Origin: JBAWAP01 sp049589355
GTDB lineage: Bacteria; Chloroflexota; Anaerolineae; VGOG01
Reading direction: 5' to 3'
Length of the DNA stretch: 64,000 nucleotides
Assembly: GCA_049589355.1 (NCBI GenBank)
Contig: JBAWAP010000384.1
Coordinates: 17,716-81,715 of the forward strand
Of the stretch, positions 20,502 through 27,869 are shown in pieces. The notes beneath the pieces are model-generated. The model did not search any database and had not been told where the DNA came from. It worked only from the letters and a program-made list of their open reading frames with translations. The translations under genes were made by a program, and so were the position numbers. Within the stretch, counting starts at the first letter, position 1. The number at the start of each line of letters is the position of its first letter.

Positions 20502-21122
20502 CTATCGCACTCCAAGAATTTCTCTCGCCACCTCCAACGTTCGATCTGCCAGAAACAGCAGTCTCCTTTGGATCTCCTCCTCGTTAATCAGGCCGCCAAA
20601 GAGGTTCTCTGTCGTGAAGCCAGCGTTATTGATGACCTCGAAACCGGCCAGCTTTCTCCCCATACACTTCGCATCGTCGGACACTAAGCCTGGCGTCCAT
20701 TGTGCACCATCTGACCAGTGAGGGGCGGCCAGGACCACGGCGCTGACGACAGAGCGTTTTAGTTTCTCCACCGGCGCCTGATGGGAGAAAGCTTGCGCTC
20801 TCTGAGAAAAGGCTATCCACAGAGCGGGTGGCAGGCCGCCATAATTCGGTATGAAGAGTAGCAAGATATCCGCCTGCTAGCACTTCTCCCAGATCATTCG
20901 TACATCGTCTTCAATCGGGCAGGCTTCATCTGCTCTGCGCTGTGGATCGAAGCGAGCCACACACTCATACGAGCAGCGCTGGCAGGGGGTGATTTGGCAG
21001 TCATAGAAGTTGATCAACTCCCCCTCTACGCGCTGCTGTTTGAGCCGCTCCAGCATAAACTCGGCGAAGTCATAGCAATTGCCTCGCTCTCTGGCGCTGA
21101 CTACCAAGGCCAGGGCTTTCAT
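20502..21122 (-). pseudogene. flavodoxin-fold NAD(P)H reductase interrupted by an in-frame UAG
   Basis: Two open stretches lie in one frame, separated only by TAG at 20877-20879. The first (81 codons) starts MKALALVVSARERGNCYDFA and has a CQRCSYEC cluster like iron-sulfur flavoproteins. The second starts QADILLLFIPNYGGLPPALW, the next strand and loop of the flavodoxin fold. TGG to TAG would be a single change. It may be a nonsense mutation, an error, or readthrough. The start overlaps the HEAT gene stop as ATGA, so both are expressed from the LexA-type promoter. Confidence 0.75.
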
Positions 21123-22078
21123 CGCCTCCTCCCTCTCCCCGGGTTTGGAATGTAACGCAGGGCCACTTCGGCGGCTTGTGCTCGCTGCTCATCCTGTAGC
21201 CAGCCCTCCAGAACCGGCCGCACGGCCTCAGGCTGGCGCTGGCCCAGATAGTGGAGTGCAGAAGCGGCGGCTCGCCAGACAAAGCGCCGCTCGTCAGCCG
21301 CCAACTGGCCGAGGATTTCGAGTGCCTCCTGCAAATGTCGAGTTCCCCCGAAGCTACGAAAGGCCATGGCCACATTCCACCGCACCTCTTCTCTGGGGTC
21401 ATCGGCCCAGCGACGAAGGCGGGCCAGAGTGGGCCGCGGATGGCACCTCAAGAGCCCATCGCCGATGGCATAGGGACCCAGATTCTTGCGTACGTACTCC
21501 TCGCGGTCGGCGAGTAGCGACTCCACCAGGTTGAGGAGGGCCTCGGCCCACTCTTCTCTCCGCTCGTTGCCCGCCTTCCGCACGGCGATGGTCACACCTC
21601 GCCGCACGTTGGCAGAAGGATGCCGCGTCCAGGACCAGAGAACGCGGTAGAAGACGTCGAAGTGGGCTACGAGGAGGCTGCCCAGCGTACTATGGGCAGC
21701 CTCGCGGACCCACCAGTCCTCGTCGTCGGCGAGACGCAGAAGCCATGCCTGAACCTCGGCAGCCCGCAAGGGCCAGTAGTGACGAAGCAAAGGGGCTGCG
21801 ACGGCTCTCGCCGCTGGCTCCGGCCGCTCGGCCAGACGGCAGGTCCAATCGTAGAGCTCTTCCGTCCCAGGACCGAGGGCCTCCTCGATAGTCACCATGG
21901 CCTGGTAGCCAGTCTTGCCCCACTTGGTGGTCATCAGGGTAGCAACCAGGCCCTCCTCGTCATCGGCTTCGAGAGCGCGTTGCGCAGCCTGAGCGTCGAA
22001 CTGGCCCTTGGACGAACTTGCAAGCCCAGGTGTGCGGGTTGTTTCCTGGTGTTGCGGCAACCGGTTGGCCAACGACAT
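21119..22078 (-). CDS. HEAT-repeat (AlkD-like) protein, predicted LexA-regulated
   Basis: This 319-residue protein is built of HEAT-like helix pairs. Blocks such as DEDWWVREAAHSTLGSLL, HPSANVRRGVTIAVRKAG, REEYVRKNLGPYAIGD and DPREEVRWNVAMAFRSFGG match the pattern of AlkC/AlkD DNA alkylation-repair proteins (W-VR-xA and VRKxxG). It is preceded by a consensus promoter overlapped by two GAAC-N4-GTTC boxes, which supports a DNA-damage role. It is the first gene of an operon with the flavodoxin-like gene. Confidence 0.75.
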   Translation of the reverse strand: MSLANRLPQHQETTRTPGLASSSKGQFDAQAAQRALEADDEEGLVATLMTTKWGKTGYQAMVTIEEALGPGTEELYDWTCRLAERPEPAARAVAAPLLRHYWPLRAAEVQAWLLRLADDEDWWVREAAHSTLGSLLVAHFDVFYRVLWSWTRHPSANVRRGVTIAVRKAGNERREEWAEALLNLVESLLADREEYVRKNLGPYAIGDGLLRCHPRPTLARLRRWADDPREEVRWNVAMAFRSFGGTRHLQEALEILGQLAADERRFVWRAAASALHYLGQRQPEAVRPVLEGWLQDEQRAQAAEVALRYIPNPGRGRRR

Positions 22079-22098
22079 GGCTACATCCCCTTTATATA

Positions 22099-22110
22099 GA
22101 ACGAATGTTC
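22099..22110 (-). promoter_or_regulatory. LexA-type SOS box 1 (GAAC-N4-GTTC)
   Basis: The perfect palindrome GAACGAATGTTC matches the Gram-positive type LexA/DinR box core. It lies just downstream of the -10 element, over the expected transcription start of the HEAT-repeat gene, where binding would block initiation. Confidence 0.75.
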
Positions 22111-22119
22111 GACATCCAC

Positions 22120-22148
22120 ATTATACCAGAACATCTGTTCGTTGTCAA
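22120..22148 (-). promoter_or_regulatory. sigma-70 promoter of the HEAT-repeat operon with SOS box 2 in the spacer
   Basis: On the minus strand TTGACA (22143-22148) and TATAAT (22120-22125) are separated by exactly 17 bases, a perfect consensus. A second palindrome GAACATCTGTTC occupies 22129-22140, inside the spacer. Two boxes 30 bases apart, around the core promoter of a repair-type gene, are strong evidence for LexA control. Confidence 0.85.
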
Positions 22149-22166
22149 GTTCGTGTAAGCAGGAAT

Positions 22167-22309
22167 GTGCATTTCAGTTCTGGGGCAAATGCCATGGCGA
22201 GCGAAGCGAAGCAATCTCCTTTCCTGCATTTGGGGATTGCTTCGTCGCTGCGCTCCTCGCAATGACAGACTGCGCCAACCCTCAGTCTCGCCCCCAAATT
22301 GAAATACAC
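22167..22309. repeat. MITE-like palindromic repeat (ERSEAI-type)
   Basis: Outer inverted repeats of about 20 bases (22167-22186 and 22290-22309; GTGNATTTCARTT...GGGGC) enclose an inner palindrome GCGAGCGAAGCGAAGCAATC / GATTGCTTCGTCGCTGCGCT. The inner sequence is the widespread genomic repeat that translates spuriously as ERSEAI. There is no coding capacity. It lies between the SOS promoter and the tRNA promoter. Confidence 0.75.
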
Positions 22310-22326
22310 CTTAAGCAGGGCGGCAT

Positions 22327-22355
22327 TTGACTTTTTGTGGCCTGATCAGTATAAT
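22327..22355 (+). promoter_or_regulatory. promoter of tRNA-Gly
   Basis: TTGACT (22327-22332) and TATAAT (22350-22355) are spaced by 17 bases. The first base of the tRNA is 16 bases beyond the -10 element. Confidence 0.85.
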
Positions 22356-22370
22356 ACTAATAGCTTGAGC

Positions 22371-22445
22371 GCGGGTGTGACGCAGGGGTAGCGTATCTGC
22401 TTCCCAAGCAGAGTGTCGAGGGTTCGAATCCCTTCACCCGCTCCA
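22371..22445 (+). tRNA. tRNA-Gly (anticodon CCC), CCA encoded
   Basis: A complete cloverleaf can be folded: acceptor GCGGGTG/CACCCGC, D-stem ACGC/GCGT, anticodon stem TCTGC/GCAGA with loop TTCCCAA (anticodon CCC, reads GGG), variable GTGTC, and T-arm GAGGG/CCCTT with loop TTCGAAT. The discriminator T is followed by a genomically encoded CCA. It stands alone with its own promoter and terminator. Confidence 0.95.
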
Positions 22446-22453
22446 GAAAAACG

Positions 22454-22490
22454 GCCTCTCGGATACGAATTCCGGGAGGCTGTGTTTTCT
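22454..22490 (+). terminator. intrinsic terminator of tRNA-Gly
   Basis: A 9-bp stem GCCTCTCGG / CCGGGAGGC with a 9-base loop is followed by TGTGTTTTCT. It begins 9 bases after the CCA end. Confidence 0.75.
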
Positions 22491-22578
22491 AGAGCAGCAC
22501 GCCTAGCGCTGAAGCACTGGGCTGAAAGAGCAAAGCCCTGCGGGCTGAAATTCAGCCCTCGAAGAGGGCCTTGCCCTT

Positions 22579-23385
22579 TTAGCGTCGAGCTTCAACTTGG
22601 CGCTGGCTTTGCAACGTCACATCCCCGGCCAATATCCGCTTGCGTTGGCCATCGGAGGTGCGCAGGATGAGGGCTCCATCGGCATCTACTCCCTCGGCTA
22701 AGCCTGCCAGCACTCCATGAGGCGTGGTCACCTGCATCTGACGGGCCAGGTTAATGAGGCGAGCCGCCCATTCTTCATGGGGTGATTCTCCCCTCCTCAG
22801 GGACTTGTACCTTATCTCGATTCCCTCCAATATTTTCCACAACAACTCCAGCCGTGAGACTTCCCAGGCTAGCTCCTGTGAAAGGCTGGTCGCCATACCT
22901 CTCAGCTCTGGCAGGGTAGAGATGGCCAAGTTGACGTTCAGCCCCATACCCACGACGACGTAGTCGAGATGCCTGCCTGTCGTCCCCAATTCTGTCAAGA
23001 TACCGCCAGCCTTCTTGCCCCGGATGAGGATGTCGTTGGGCCACTTCAGACCCACTGGCAAGCCCGTGAGTCCTTCGACGGCGTCGGCCATGGCCAGCGA
23101 GCAGATCATGGTCAGTCGCTGGGCTTGTTTGAGAACAAGCTCGGGGCGGAAGAGGAGAGACATGAGAAGGCTGGTGCCTGGTGGAGCCAACCACCTCCTG
23201 CCTAGCCGTCCCTTCCCTGTCGTTTGCTCGTCGGCGATGACCAGCGTACCTTCTGGCGCGCCTTGGACAGCTAACTCCTTGAGCAAGTCATTGGTCGAGC
23301 TGAGGGAGGAATAGTATACTATGCTCAGGCCGATGAGGTCTGTCTTTAATCCTCTTCTAATGTTTTCAGCCGATAACTTGCTCAA
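22579..23385 (-). CDS. birA: biotin--[acetyl-CoA-carboxylase] ligase
   Basis: BirA activates biotin as biotinyl-AMP and attaches it to the biotin carrier protein of acyl-CoA carboxylases. The 268-residue product has SSTNDLLKELA, the ATP/biotin loop TTGKGRLGRRWLAPPGTSLL, the LKWPNDILIRGKKAGGILTE block and VVGMGLNVN: all ligase core motifs. The C-terminal SH3-like domain follows. There is no N-terminal HTH, so this is the monofunctional form. The start is a TTG with a weak AAGG upstream; an alternative start cannot be excluded. Confidence 0.92.
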   Translation of the reverse strand: MSKLSAENIRRGLKTDLIGLSIVYYSSLSSTNDLLKELAVQGAPEGTLVIADEQTTGKGRLGRRWLAPPGTSLLMSLLFRPELVLKQAQRLTMICSLAMADAVEGLTGLPVGLKWPNDILIRGKKAGGILTELGTTGRHLDYVVVGMGLNVNLAISTLPELRGMATSLSQELAWEVSRLELLWKILEGIEIRYKSLRRGESPHEEWAARLINLARQMQVTTPHGVLAGLAEGVDADGALILRTSDGQRKRILAGDVTLQSQRQVEARR

Positions 23386-23459
23386 GTCCAGCCTTGTCCC
23401 TTCCTATGCCAAAGTTACCACAAAAGTAGAACAAAGTCAAGATGCAAAGTCAAGCCCTG

Positions 23460-23488
23460 TTGACTAAAGAGGCAATTTCTGGTAAACT
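23460..23488 (+). promoter_or_regulatory. promoter upstream of the TP-rich membrane protein
   Basis: TTGACT (23460-23465) and TAAACT (23483-23488) are spaced by 17 bases. They lie about 45 bases before the ATG of the gene at 23531. Confidence 0.6.
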
Positions 23489-23530
23489 ATTGATGTGCAG
23501 GCCGCTACAGAAAGTACAGGAGGCCAACAA

Positions 23531-24265
23531 ATGGATAACCGTTCTCAAACGATAATAGGCTGTTTTTCGATCATAGGCGTGATCTTCACGATCGTGGGCG
23601 TGATCATAGCTATCTTAGCCCTCGTTTCGCCTCAAAGGATCGTTGTAGTCTTACAGCACATTCTTCCTGAAGCGACCCCCGTTGTAATAACCGTGATGTC
23701 CACACCTGCACCAACGCTAGGCGCGAAGCCAGGCCCAACCTTGACTGTTCTACAGCTTGCATCAACGCCTTCACCCACATCATTTCCGAGTACATCGACG
23801 CCAACCTCCATGCCGCGTCCCACAGATACCCCTCCACCGACGGCAACTCCTCGGTCAAACACGCCACTTGGTTCGGTACTGAAACCTGGGGAACCATGGA
23901 CACAAGATGGATTTTCATTAACCCTACACCTTAACGAGATTGAGCCGGACTTTTTATCTTTCAATGTTTTTGGTGAAAACCAAACTGGCCAAGAGATCCT
24001 TGTTAAGATACAGCCACAGAATTTCATTGCGATCAACAGTTTGGGACAGCACGGAGGTCTTGATTGGATGGAAACCGAGCGGCGTGGAGGAATTGCGAAT
24101 TTTGGAACGAAAAAACTGGCTGCAGGTGAATCAATAGTCATTTTGAGTCCTGGTCTTTTCCATGGGCTTGACTTAGGAAACCCAAAAGTCGAGTATGTAA
24201 CTATTAGCATACACGATCTTTCACGAGTCAGCAAGGCCAGTTGGCGTATAGAAATCCCGCACTAG
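23531..24265 (+). CDS. membrane-anchored protein with Thr/Pro-rich linker
   Basis: The ATG at 23531 has AGGAGG 7 bases upstream; the 12 codons before it are not needed. The 244-residue product has one N-terminal membrane helix (IIGCFSIIGVIFTIVGVIIA), then a linker from about residue 55 to 115 rich in T, P and S (TPSPTSFPSTSTPTSMPRPT). A C-terminal extracellular beta domain of about 120 residues follows, starting EPWTQDGFSLTLHLNEIEP. This TM-linker-sensor layout is common in Chloroflexota. The function of the beta domain is unknown. Confidence 0.75.
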   Translation: MDNRSQTIIGCFSIIGVIFTIVGVIIAILALVSPQRIVVVLQHILPEATPVVITVMSTPAPTLGAKPGPTLTVLQLASTPSPTSFPSTSTPTSMPRPTDTPPPTATPRSNTPLGSVLKPGEPWTQDGFSLTLHLNEIEPDFLSFNVFGENQTGQEILVKIQPQNFIAINSLGQHGGLDWMETERRGGIANFGTKKLAAGESIVILSPGLFHGLDLGNPKVEYVTISIHDLSRVSKASWRIEIPH

Positions 24266-24299
24266 AATGTGTCTTTACCCCCCCGGCTACCGTGGGGGT

Positions 24300-24407
24300 C
24301 TCAGAGACATCTACGCCGAGTCGGGCAAGCCAGATAAACTATTCAAGAAGTACAGGCTTACCACCACTGATATAGTGGAAACTGTGAAGCAGGTATTAGC
24401 GAAGTAG
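24300..24407 (+). pseudogene. C-terminal fragment of a transketolase-like gene
   Basis: A frame without a start encodes LRDIYAESGKPDKLFKKYRL, then TTTDIVETVKQVLAK and stop. It resembles the last helix region of transketolase C-terminal subunits (ESGxPxELLEKYGLTxxxIVxAVKxVL). No upstream part is present; the preceding gene is unrelated. A decayed remnant is the best reading, based on a short match only. Confidence 0.4.
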
Positions 24408-24461
24408 GAGAAATAGTGCTCAAAGACAGTGTACTTGAGAAATGATGGAGAAAAAGCAAAG

Positions 24462-24491
24462 GGCAGGAGGATAAGTCCTGCCTTATTCTTT
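24462..24491 (+). terminator. possible intrinsic terminator
   Basis: GGCAGGA (24462-24468) and TCCTGCC (24476-24482) form a 7-bp stem followed by TTATTCTTT. The T-run is imperfect, so this is tentative. Confidence 0.4.
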
Positions 24492-24523
24492 GCCACTATT
24501 GACCTCGACAATTCTATGTTCAA

Positions 24524-24599
24524 GGGTAGAAGCCCAACCGTGTTGGGCGTTGACGGAGCAACAAGGCTTATGACGGCCAATACGATTGGCCTTCTACCC
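24524..24599. other. cloverleaf-like structured element upstream of the HIT gene
   Basis: A 9-bp closing stem GGGTAGAAG/CTTCTACCC (24524-24532, 24591-24599) encloses three hairpins: GCCCAAC-CGT-GTTGGGC (24532-24548), GTTG-N6-CAAC (24549-24562) and GGCCAAT-ACG-ATTGGCC (24575-24591). Together they form a four-way junction. It could be a leader RNA for the HIT gene 45 bases downstream, or a mobile palindrome. It is not a tRNA (no anticodon or T-loop) and no known riboswitch motif was recognised. Confidence 0.5.
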
Positions 24600-24643
24600 C
24601 CCAACTTGAGGCGATTATGCCACCTGAGAAGGGGGGAGAAGCT

Positions 24644-25150
24644 ATGAAAAGGCTGTGGTCGCCTTGGCGCCTGGAATACATACTGAGCGAGAAGGGCGGG
24701 GGGTGCATTTTTTGCGAAAAAATCACCGATAACGATGACCAGGCCAATTACATTCTCCACCGGGGCAAGAAGTGCTATGTGATGCTTAATCGCTATCCCT
24801 ATAACAATGGCCACTTGATGGTCATCCCTTATCAGCACGTGCCGAGCCCAGAGCAGTTGGAAGAGGATGTGCTAGCTGAGATGATGCTCATGGTCAACAG
24901 GAGCCTCGAGGCGCTGCGCCGAGCCATGCACCCGGATGGCTTCAACATAGGGATCAATATCGGCAAGGCAGCAGGGGCAGGAATCGAGGAGCACGTCCAC
25001 ATCCACGTTGTCCCCCGCTGGAAGGCGGACACCAACTTCATGCCTGTTTTTTCACACACCCGCGTTATCCCAGAGCTTCTTGACGACACTTATCAAAAGC
25101 TTAAGGCTGCTTGGGAAGAGTCTGAAATGAGTAATGAGTCAACGAGTTGA
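24644..25150 (+). CDS. HIT family hydrolase (Ap4A phosphorylase-like)
   Basis: The ATG at 24644 has GGGGGGAG 5 to 6 bases upstream and is preferred over 24617. The 168-residue product starts WSPWRLEYI and has the CIFCEK zinc pair, NRYPYNNGHLMVIP and the catalytic histidine triad HVHIHVVPR near residue 125. HIT proteins hydrolyse or phosphorolyse dinucleoside polyphosphates and adenylylated conjugates. The last residues (MSNESTS) are supplied by an octamer repeat that begins inside the gene and extends to 25217. Confidence 0.9.
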   Translation: MKRLWSPWRLEYILSEKGGGCIFCEKITDNDDQANYILHRGKKCYVMLNRYPYNNGHLMVIPYQHVPSPEQLEEDVLAEMMLMVNRSLEALRRAMHPDGFNIGINIGKAAGAGIEEHVHIHVVPRWKADTNFMPVFSHTRVIPELLDDTYQKLKAAWEESEMSNESTS

Positions 25151-25217
25151 TGAGTCACCGAGTTAACGAGGGCCTCTTGACTCGTTACCTCAGTAACTCA
25201 TTGACTCGGTAACTCAT
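25130..25217. repeat. octamer-based palindromic repeat (GAGTNANN type)
   Basis: Five GAGT units at mostly 8-base spacing (GAGTAATGAGTCAACGAGTT and on) run into a short GGCCTC centre. The complement (ACTCGTTACC, ACTCATTGACTC) follows. The whole can fold into a long imperfect hairpin. It forms the C-terminal codons of the HIT gene and is related to elements in uvrA and at 33216. Confidence 0.75.
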
Positions 25218-25241
25218 GACTACGACACCGGTGGTGGTAGC

Positions 25242-26633
25242 TTGCGATTAAAGTTAGGCTTAGCTTATTTCCGTCTCAAACATCGCCTGATCTGGGCCAT
25301 AATATACCCTGTCAGAGTGAGGGGGATAAGAAGCATCCCCTCGATTCTTCTAGGTAGCGCTCGTCGCCTTTGGCGTCAGGTGTTTCGGCGGCGAAAGACG
25401 GTCGAAGAACAAAACACCTGGAATCTCTATCTGGACATCACCTGGTTCGGCGTCCTGAGTGGCATCACGGCTACCTTCGTCAGCGTGTTTGCCATTCGCC
25501 TGGGGGCCTCCAATACCCTGGTAGGACTGTTGGTCTCCCTGCCGGCCCTGATCAGCATCTTCTGGCTGATACCTTCGGCGCGGGTCATCGAGCGCCAACG
25601 CCGCCGCCTGCCTATCATCGTGCTAACGGGTTTCCTGCACCGCCTGGGCTACCTCCTCATCGCTCTGGTGCCTTTCGTGCTTCGCACTCAGCGGCCAGAG
25701 GCACTGGTGGCCCTGGTGGCCTTACTCACCATCCCTGCCGCCATGGCCAGCGTGGCCTTCACGTCCATGATTGCAGATGTGGTGCCAATTGATAAGCGCG
25801 CCCACGTGATCAGCATCCGCAACGTGCTTATCTCCGCTGTCAGCACCGTAACCGTGCTCATCAGCGGGAAGCTCCTTGACCTTCTGCCCTTCCCCTTGAA
25901 CTACCAGCTTCTCTTTGGCGCTGGCTTCGTCACCTCTCTGGTCAGCCTATACTACGTGAGCCGCATTCAGGTGGCTGATGTTAGCATGGCCCAATATCAG
26001 GCTCAGCGTAAGGCACCGCTCACTGTTGGCTTTCGCCGCCTCGTGAAGCAGATAATGAACCAGCGCGATTTCGTGCGCTTTTCCGCCAGTGCTTTCATCT
26101 TCCATTGGGGGCTCTATCTGCCCGCGGCCCTCTACGCCATCTATCGAGTAAGGAGGCTGGGCGCTTCCGATACCTGGATTGGCCTACTTTCTATGGTAGA
26201 GAATGCGGTTACTATTTGGGCTTATTTCTATTGGGGAGGGGTGGCCAGCCGAAAGGGCAACCGGCTGGTGCTGCTTATATCCAGCCTGGGCATAGTGCTC
26301 TTTCCCGTCCTAACTGGCCTCTCAACGAGGATCGAGCCCCTGCTCCTCGTGTCCGTCATTGGCGGCATCTTTGGAGCGGGGCTTAACCTGTCCTTCTTTA
26401 ACACTTTGCTGGAGGTCTGTCCGCAGGAGCGATTCCCCAGCTACGTGGCCATCAACACCACCTTGATCAATGTGGCCGCCTTCCTGGCCCCCCTGTTGGG
26501 CACTTCCCTGGCCAACCTCCTGGACATCAGGATCGCCTTCTTCATCGCCGGGGCCATGCGCTTGTTGGGGGCGGGCATCTTCTACGAATTGGTTGTCAGA
26601 CTTCCGAAGTCTGCCAGACTTCGGAAGTCTTGA
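25242..26633 (+). CDS. MFS-type transporter
   Basis: This 463-residue protein has about twelve hydrophobic segments after a basic, Arg-rich N-terminal tail of about 55 residues. The first membrane segment starts WFGVLSGITATFVSVFAIRL; a basic loop ERQRRR follows TM2/3, and TM7 starts near FSASAFIFHWGLYLP. It resembles MFS exporters of the MFS_1 type without a substrate-specific motif. A TTG start is assumed with only a weak GGTGG upstream; an internal start closer to TM1 is possible. The final codons overlap a palindromic repeat. Confidence 0.8.
   Translation: MRLKLGLAYFRLKHRLIWAIIYPVRVRGIRSIPSILLGSARRLWRQVFRRRKTVEEQNTWNLYLDITWFGVLSGITATFVSVFAIRLGASNTLVGLLVSLPALISIFWLIPSARVIERQRRRLPIIVLTGFLHRLGYLLIALVPFVLRTQRPEALVALVALLTIPAAMASVAFTSMIADVVPIDKRAHVISIRNVLISAVSTVTVLISGKLLDLLPFPLNYQLLFGAGFVTSLVSLYYVSRIQVADVSMAQYQAQRKAPLTVGFRRLVKQIMNQRDFVRFSASAFIFHWGLYLPAALYAIYRVRRLGASDTWIGLLSMVENAVTIWAYFYWGGVASRKGNRLVLLISSLGIVLFPVLTGLSTRIEPLLLVSVIGGIFGAGLNLSFFNTLLEVCPQERFPSYVAINTTLINVAAFLAPLLGTSLANLLDIRIAFFIAGAMRLLGAGIFYELVVRLPKSARLRKS
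26598..26630. repeat. paired 15-base palindromes at the 3' end of the MFS gene
   Basis: AGACTTCCGAAGTCT and AGACTTCGGAAGTCT are each self-complementary and also complementary to each other across a 3-base gap. The element encodes the last residues (LPKSARLRKS), so the original C-terminus was probably altered by its insertion. Confidence 0.65.
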
Positions 26634-26678
26634 GTGTGAGCGCAAGCCAAACATAACAAACTTCGAGGAGGAAGTTGA

Positions 26679-27869
26679 ATGAAGAACGAACACGAGGTCG
26701 TTATCGTCAGTGCGGCGCGCACTCCCATTGGCCGTTTCCAGGGTACAATATCCAACATCCCTGCCTCAGAGCTGGGGGCGGTGGCCATCAAGGCCGCAGT
26801 GGAGCGGGCGGGCATCAACCCGGGCTCCATCGCTGAGGTGCTGATGGGCAACGTCGTGCAAGCTGGACAAGGCCAGGCCCCCGCTCGCCAGGCTGCCATC
26901 AAAGCAGGCATCCCTCCCTTCGTCGGGGCCACGACGGTGAACAAGATCTGCGGTTCGGGCCTGAAGACGGTAATGCTGGCTGCGGCGATGATCCAGGTTG
27001 GCGATGGCGAGATATTCGTCGCCGGGGGAATGGAGAGCATGAACATGGGGCCTTACGTCCTGCCCGAGGCCCGCTTTGGCTACCGCTTGGGCGATGGCCA
27101 ACTGGTGGACGCTATGGTTCACGACGGGCTGTGGTGCTCTTTCACCAACCAGCACATGGGCAACTCGGCCGAGTGGATCGCTAGAGAATACGGCCTCACT
27201 CGTCAGGAGTTGGACGAGTACGCTTACCACAGCCATAAAAAGGCCATCGCTGCCATTGATGCGGGCAAGTTCAAGGAGGAGATCGTGCCGGTGGAGGTTC
27301 CGCAGCGCAAGGGGCCGCCTATCCTCTTCGATACCGACGAGTGCCCCCGTCGTGATACCTCACTGGAAGCTCTGACCAGGCTCAAGCCCGCTTTCCAAAA
27401 GGACGGCTTGGTTACTGCTGGTAACTCGCCGGGCATCACTGATGGGGCAGCCGCGGTGGTGGTAATGAGCCGGGGGAAGGCTGATGAGCTGGGGATAGAG
27501 CCGCTGGCGCGGATCGTCGGCTATGATCAGGCGGCCGTAGAACCGCTGAAGGTGTTCACCGCTCCCATCTTTGCCGTGCGGAAGCTGCTGGAGAAGACTG
27601 GCTACAGCCTGGACGATTTGGACCTCATTGAGGCAAATGAGGCCTTCGCGGCCCAGGTTGTGGCCGACGGCAAGGCGCTGGGGTGGGATTGGGACAGGGT
27701 GAACGTCAACGGCGGGGCCATCGCCCTGGGCCATCCCATTGGCTGCAGCGGGGCGCGTATCCTGACGACCCTCATCTACGCCCTGAAGGATCGCGGCCTG
27801 AAGACCGGCCTGGCTACCCTCTGCCTCGGGGGAGGGGAAGCAGTGGCGATGATTGTCGAACTGATCTAG
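26679..27869 (+). CDS. acetyl-CoA C-acetyltransferase (thiolase)
   Basis: This 396-residue biosynthetic-type thiolase condenses or cleaves acyl-CoA. It shows VIVSAARTPIGRFQG at the start, the nucleophile Cys in NKICGSGLKTVMLA, EANEAFAAQ with NVNGGAIALGHPIGCSGAR containing the catalytic His, and the second Cys in TLCLGGGEAVAM. GAGGAGG precedes the ATG. It is convergent with the ferredoxin-FAD oxidoreductase (4-base overlap of the ends). With the nearby Fe-ADH, AOR and SCP2 proteins it suggests acyl-CoA/aldehyde metabolism. Confidence 0.93.
   Translation: MKNEHEVVIVSAARTPIGRFQGTISNIPASELGAVAIKAAVERAGINPGSIAEVLMGNVVQAGQGQAPARQAAIKAGIPPFVGATTVNKICGSGLKTVMLAAAMIQVGDGEIFVAGGMESMNMGPYVLPEARFGYRLGDGQLVDAMVHDGLWCSFTNQHMGNSAEWIAREYGLTRQELDEYAYHSHKKAIAAIDAGKFKEEIVPVEVPQRKGPPILFDTDECPRRDTSLEALTRLKPAFQKDGLVTAGNSPGITDGAAAVVVMSRGKADELGIEPLARIVGYDQAAVEPLKVFTAPIFAVRKLLEKTGYSLDDLDLIEANEAFAAQVVADGKALGWDWDRVNVNGGAIALGHPIGCSGARILTTLIYALKDRGLKTGLATLCLGGGEAVAMIVELI

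Noticed and set aside
20877..20879. UAG as a pyrrolysine codon
   Set aside because: The protein is not a methyltransferase, there is no evidence for pyrrolysine genes in the window, and a single TGG-to-TAG change explains it.
24281..24300. CCCCC...GGGGG hairpin after the TP-rich protein as a terminator
   Set aside because: It is short, has a long loop and lacks a T-run on either strand.
24524..24599. The cloverleaf element as a tRNA or tRNA pseudogene
   Set aside because: There is no TTCRANN loop, no 7-base anticodon loop, and no CCA or discriminator layout; the arms have 3-base loops.
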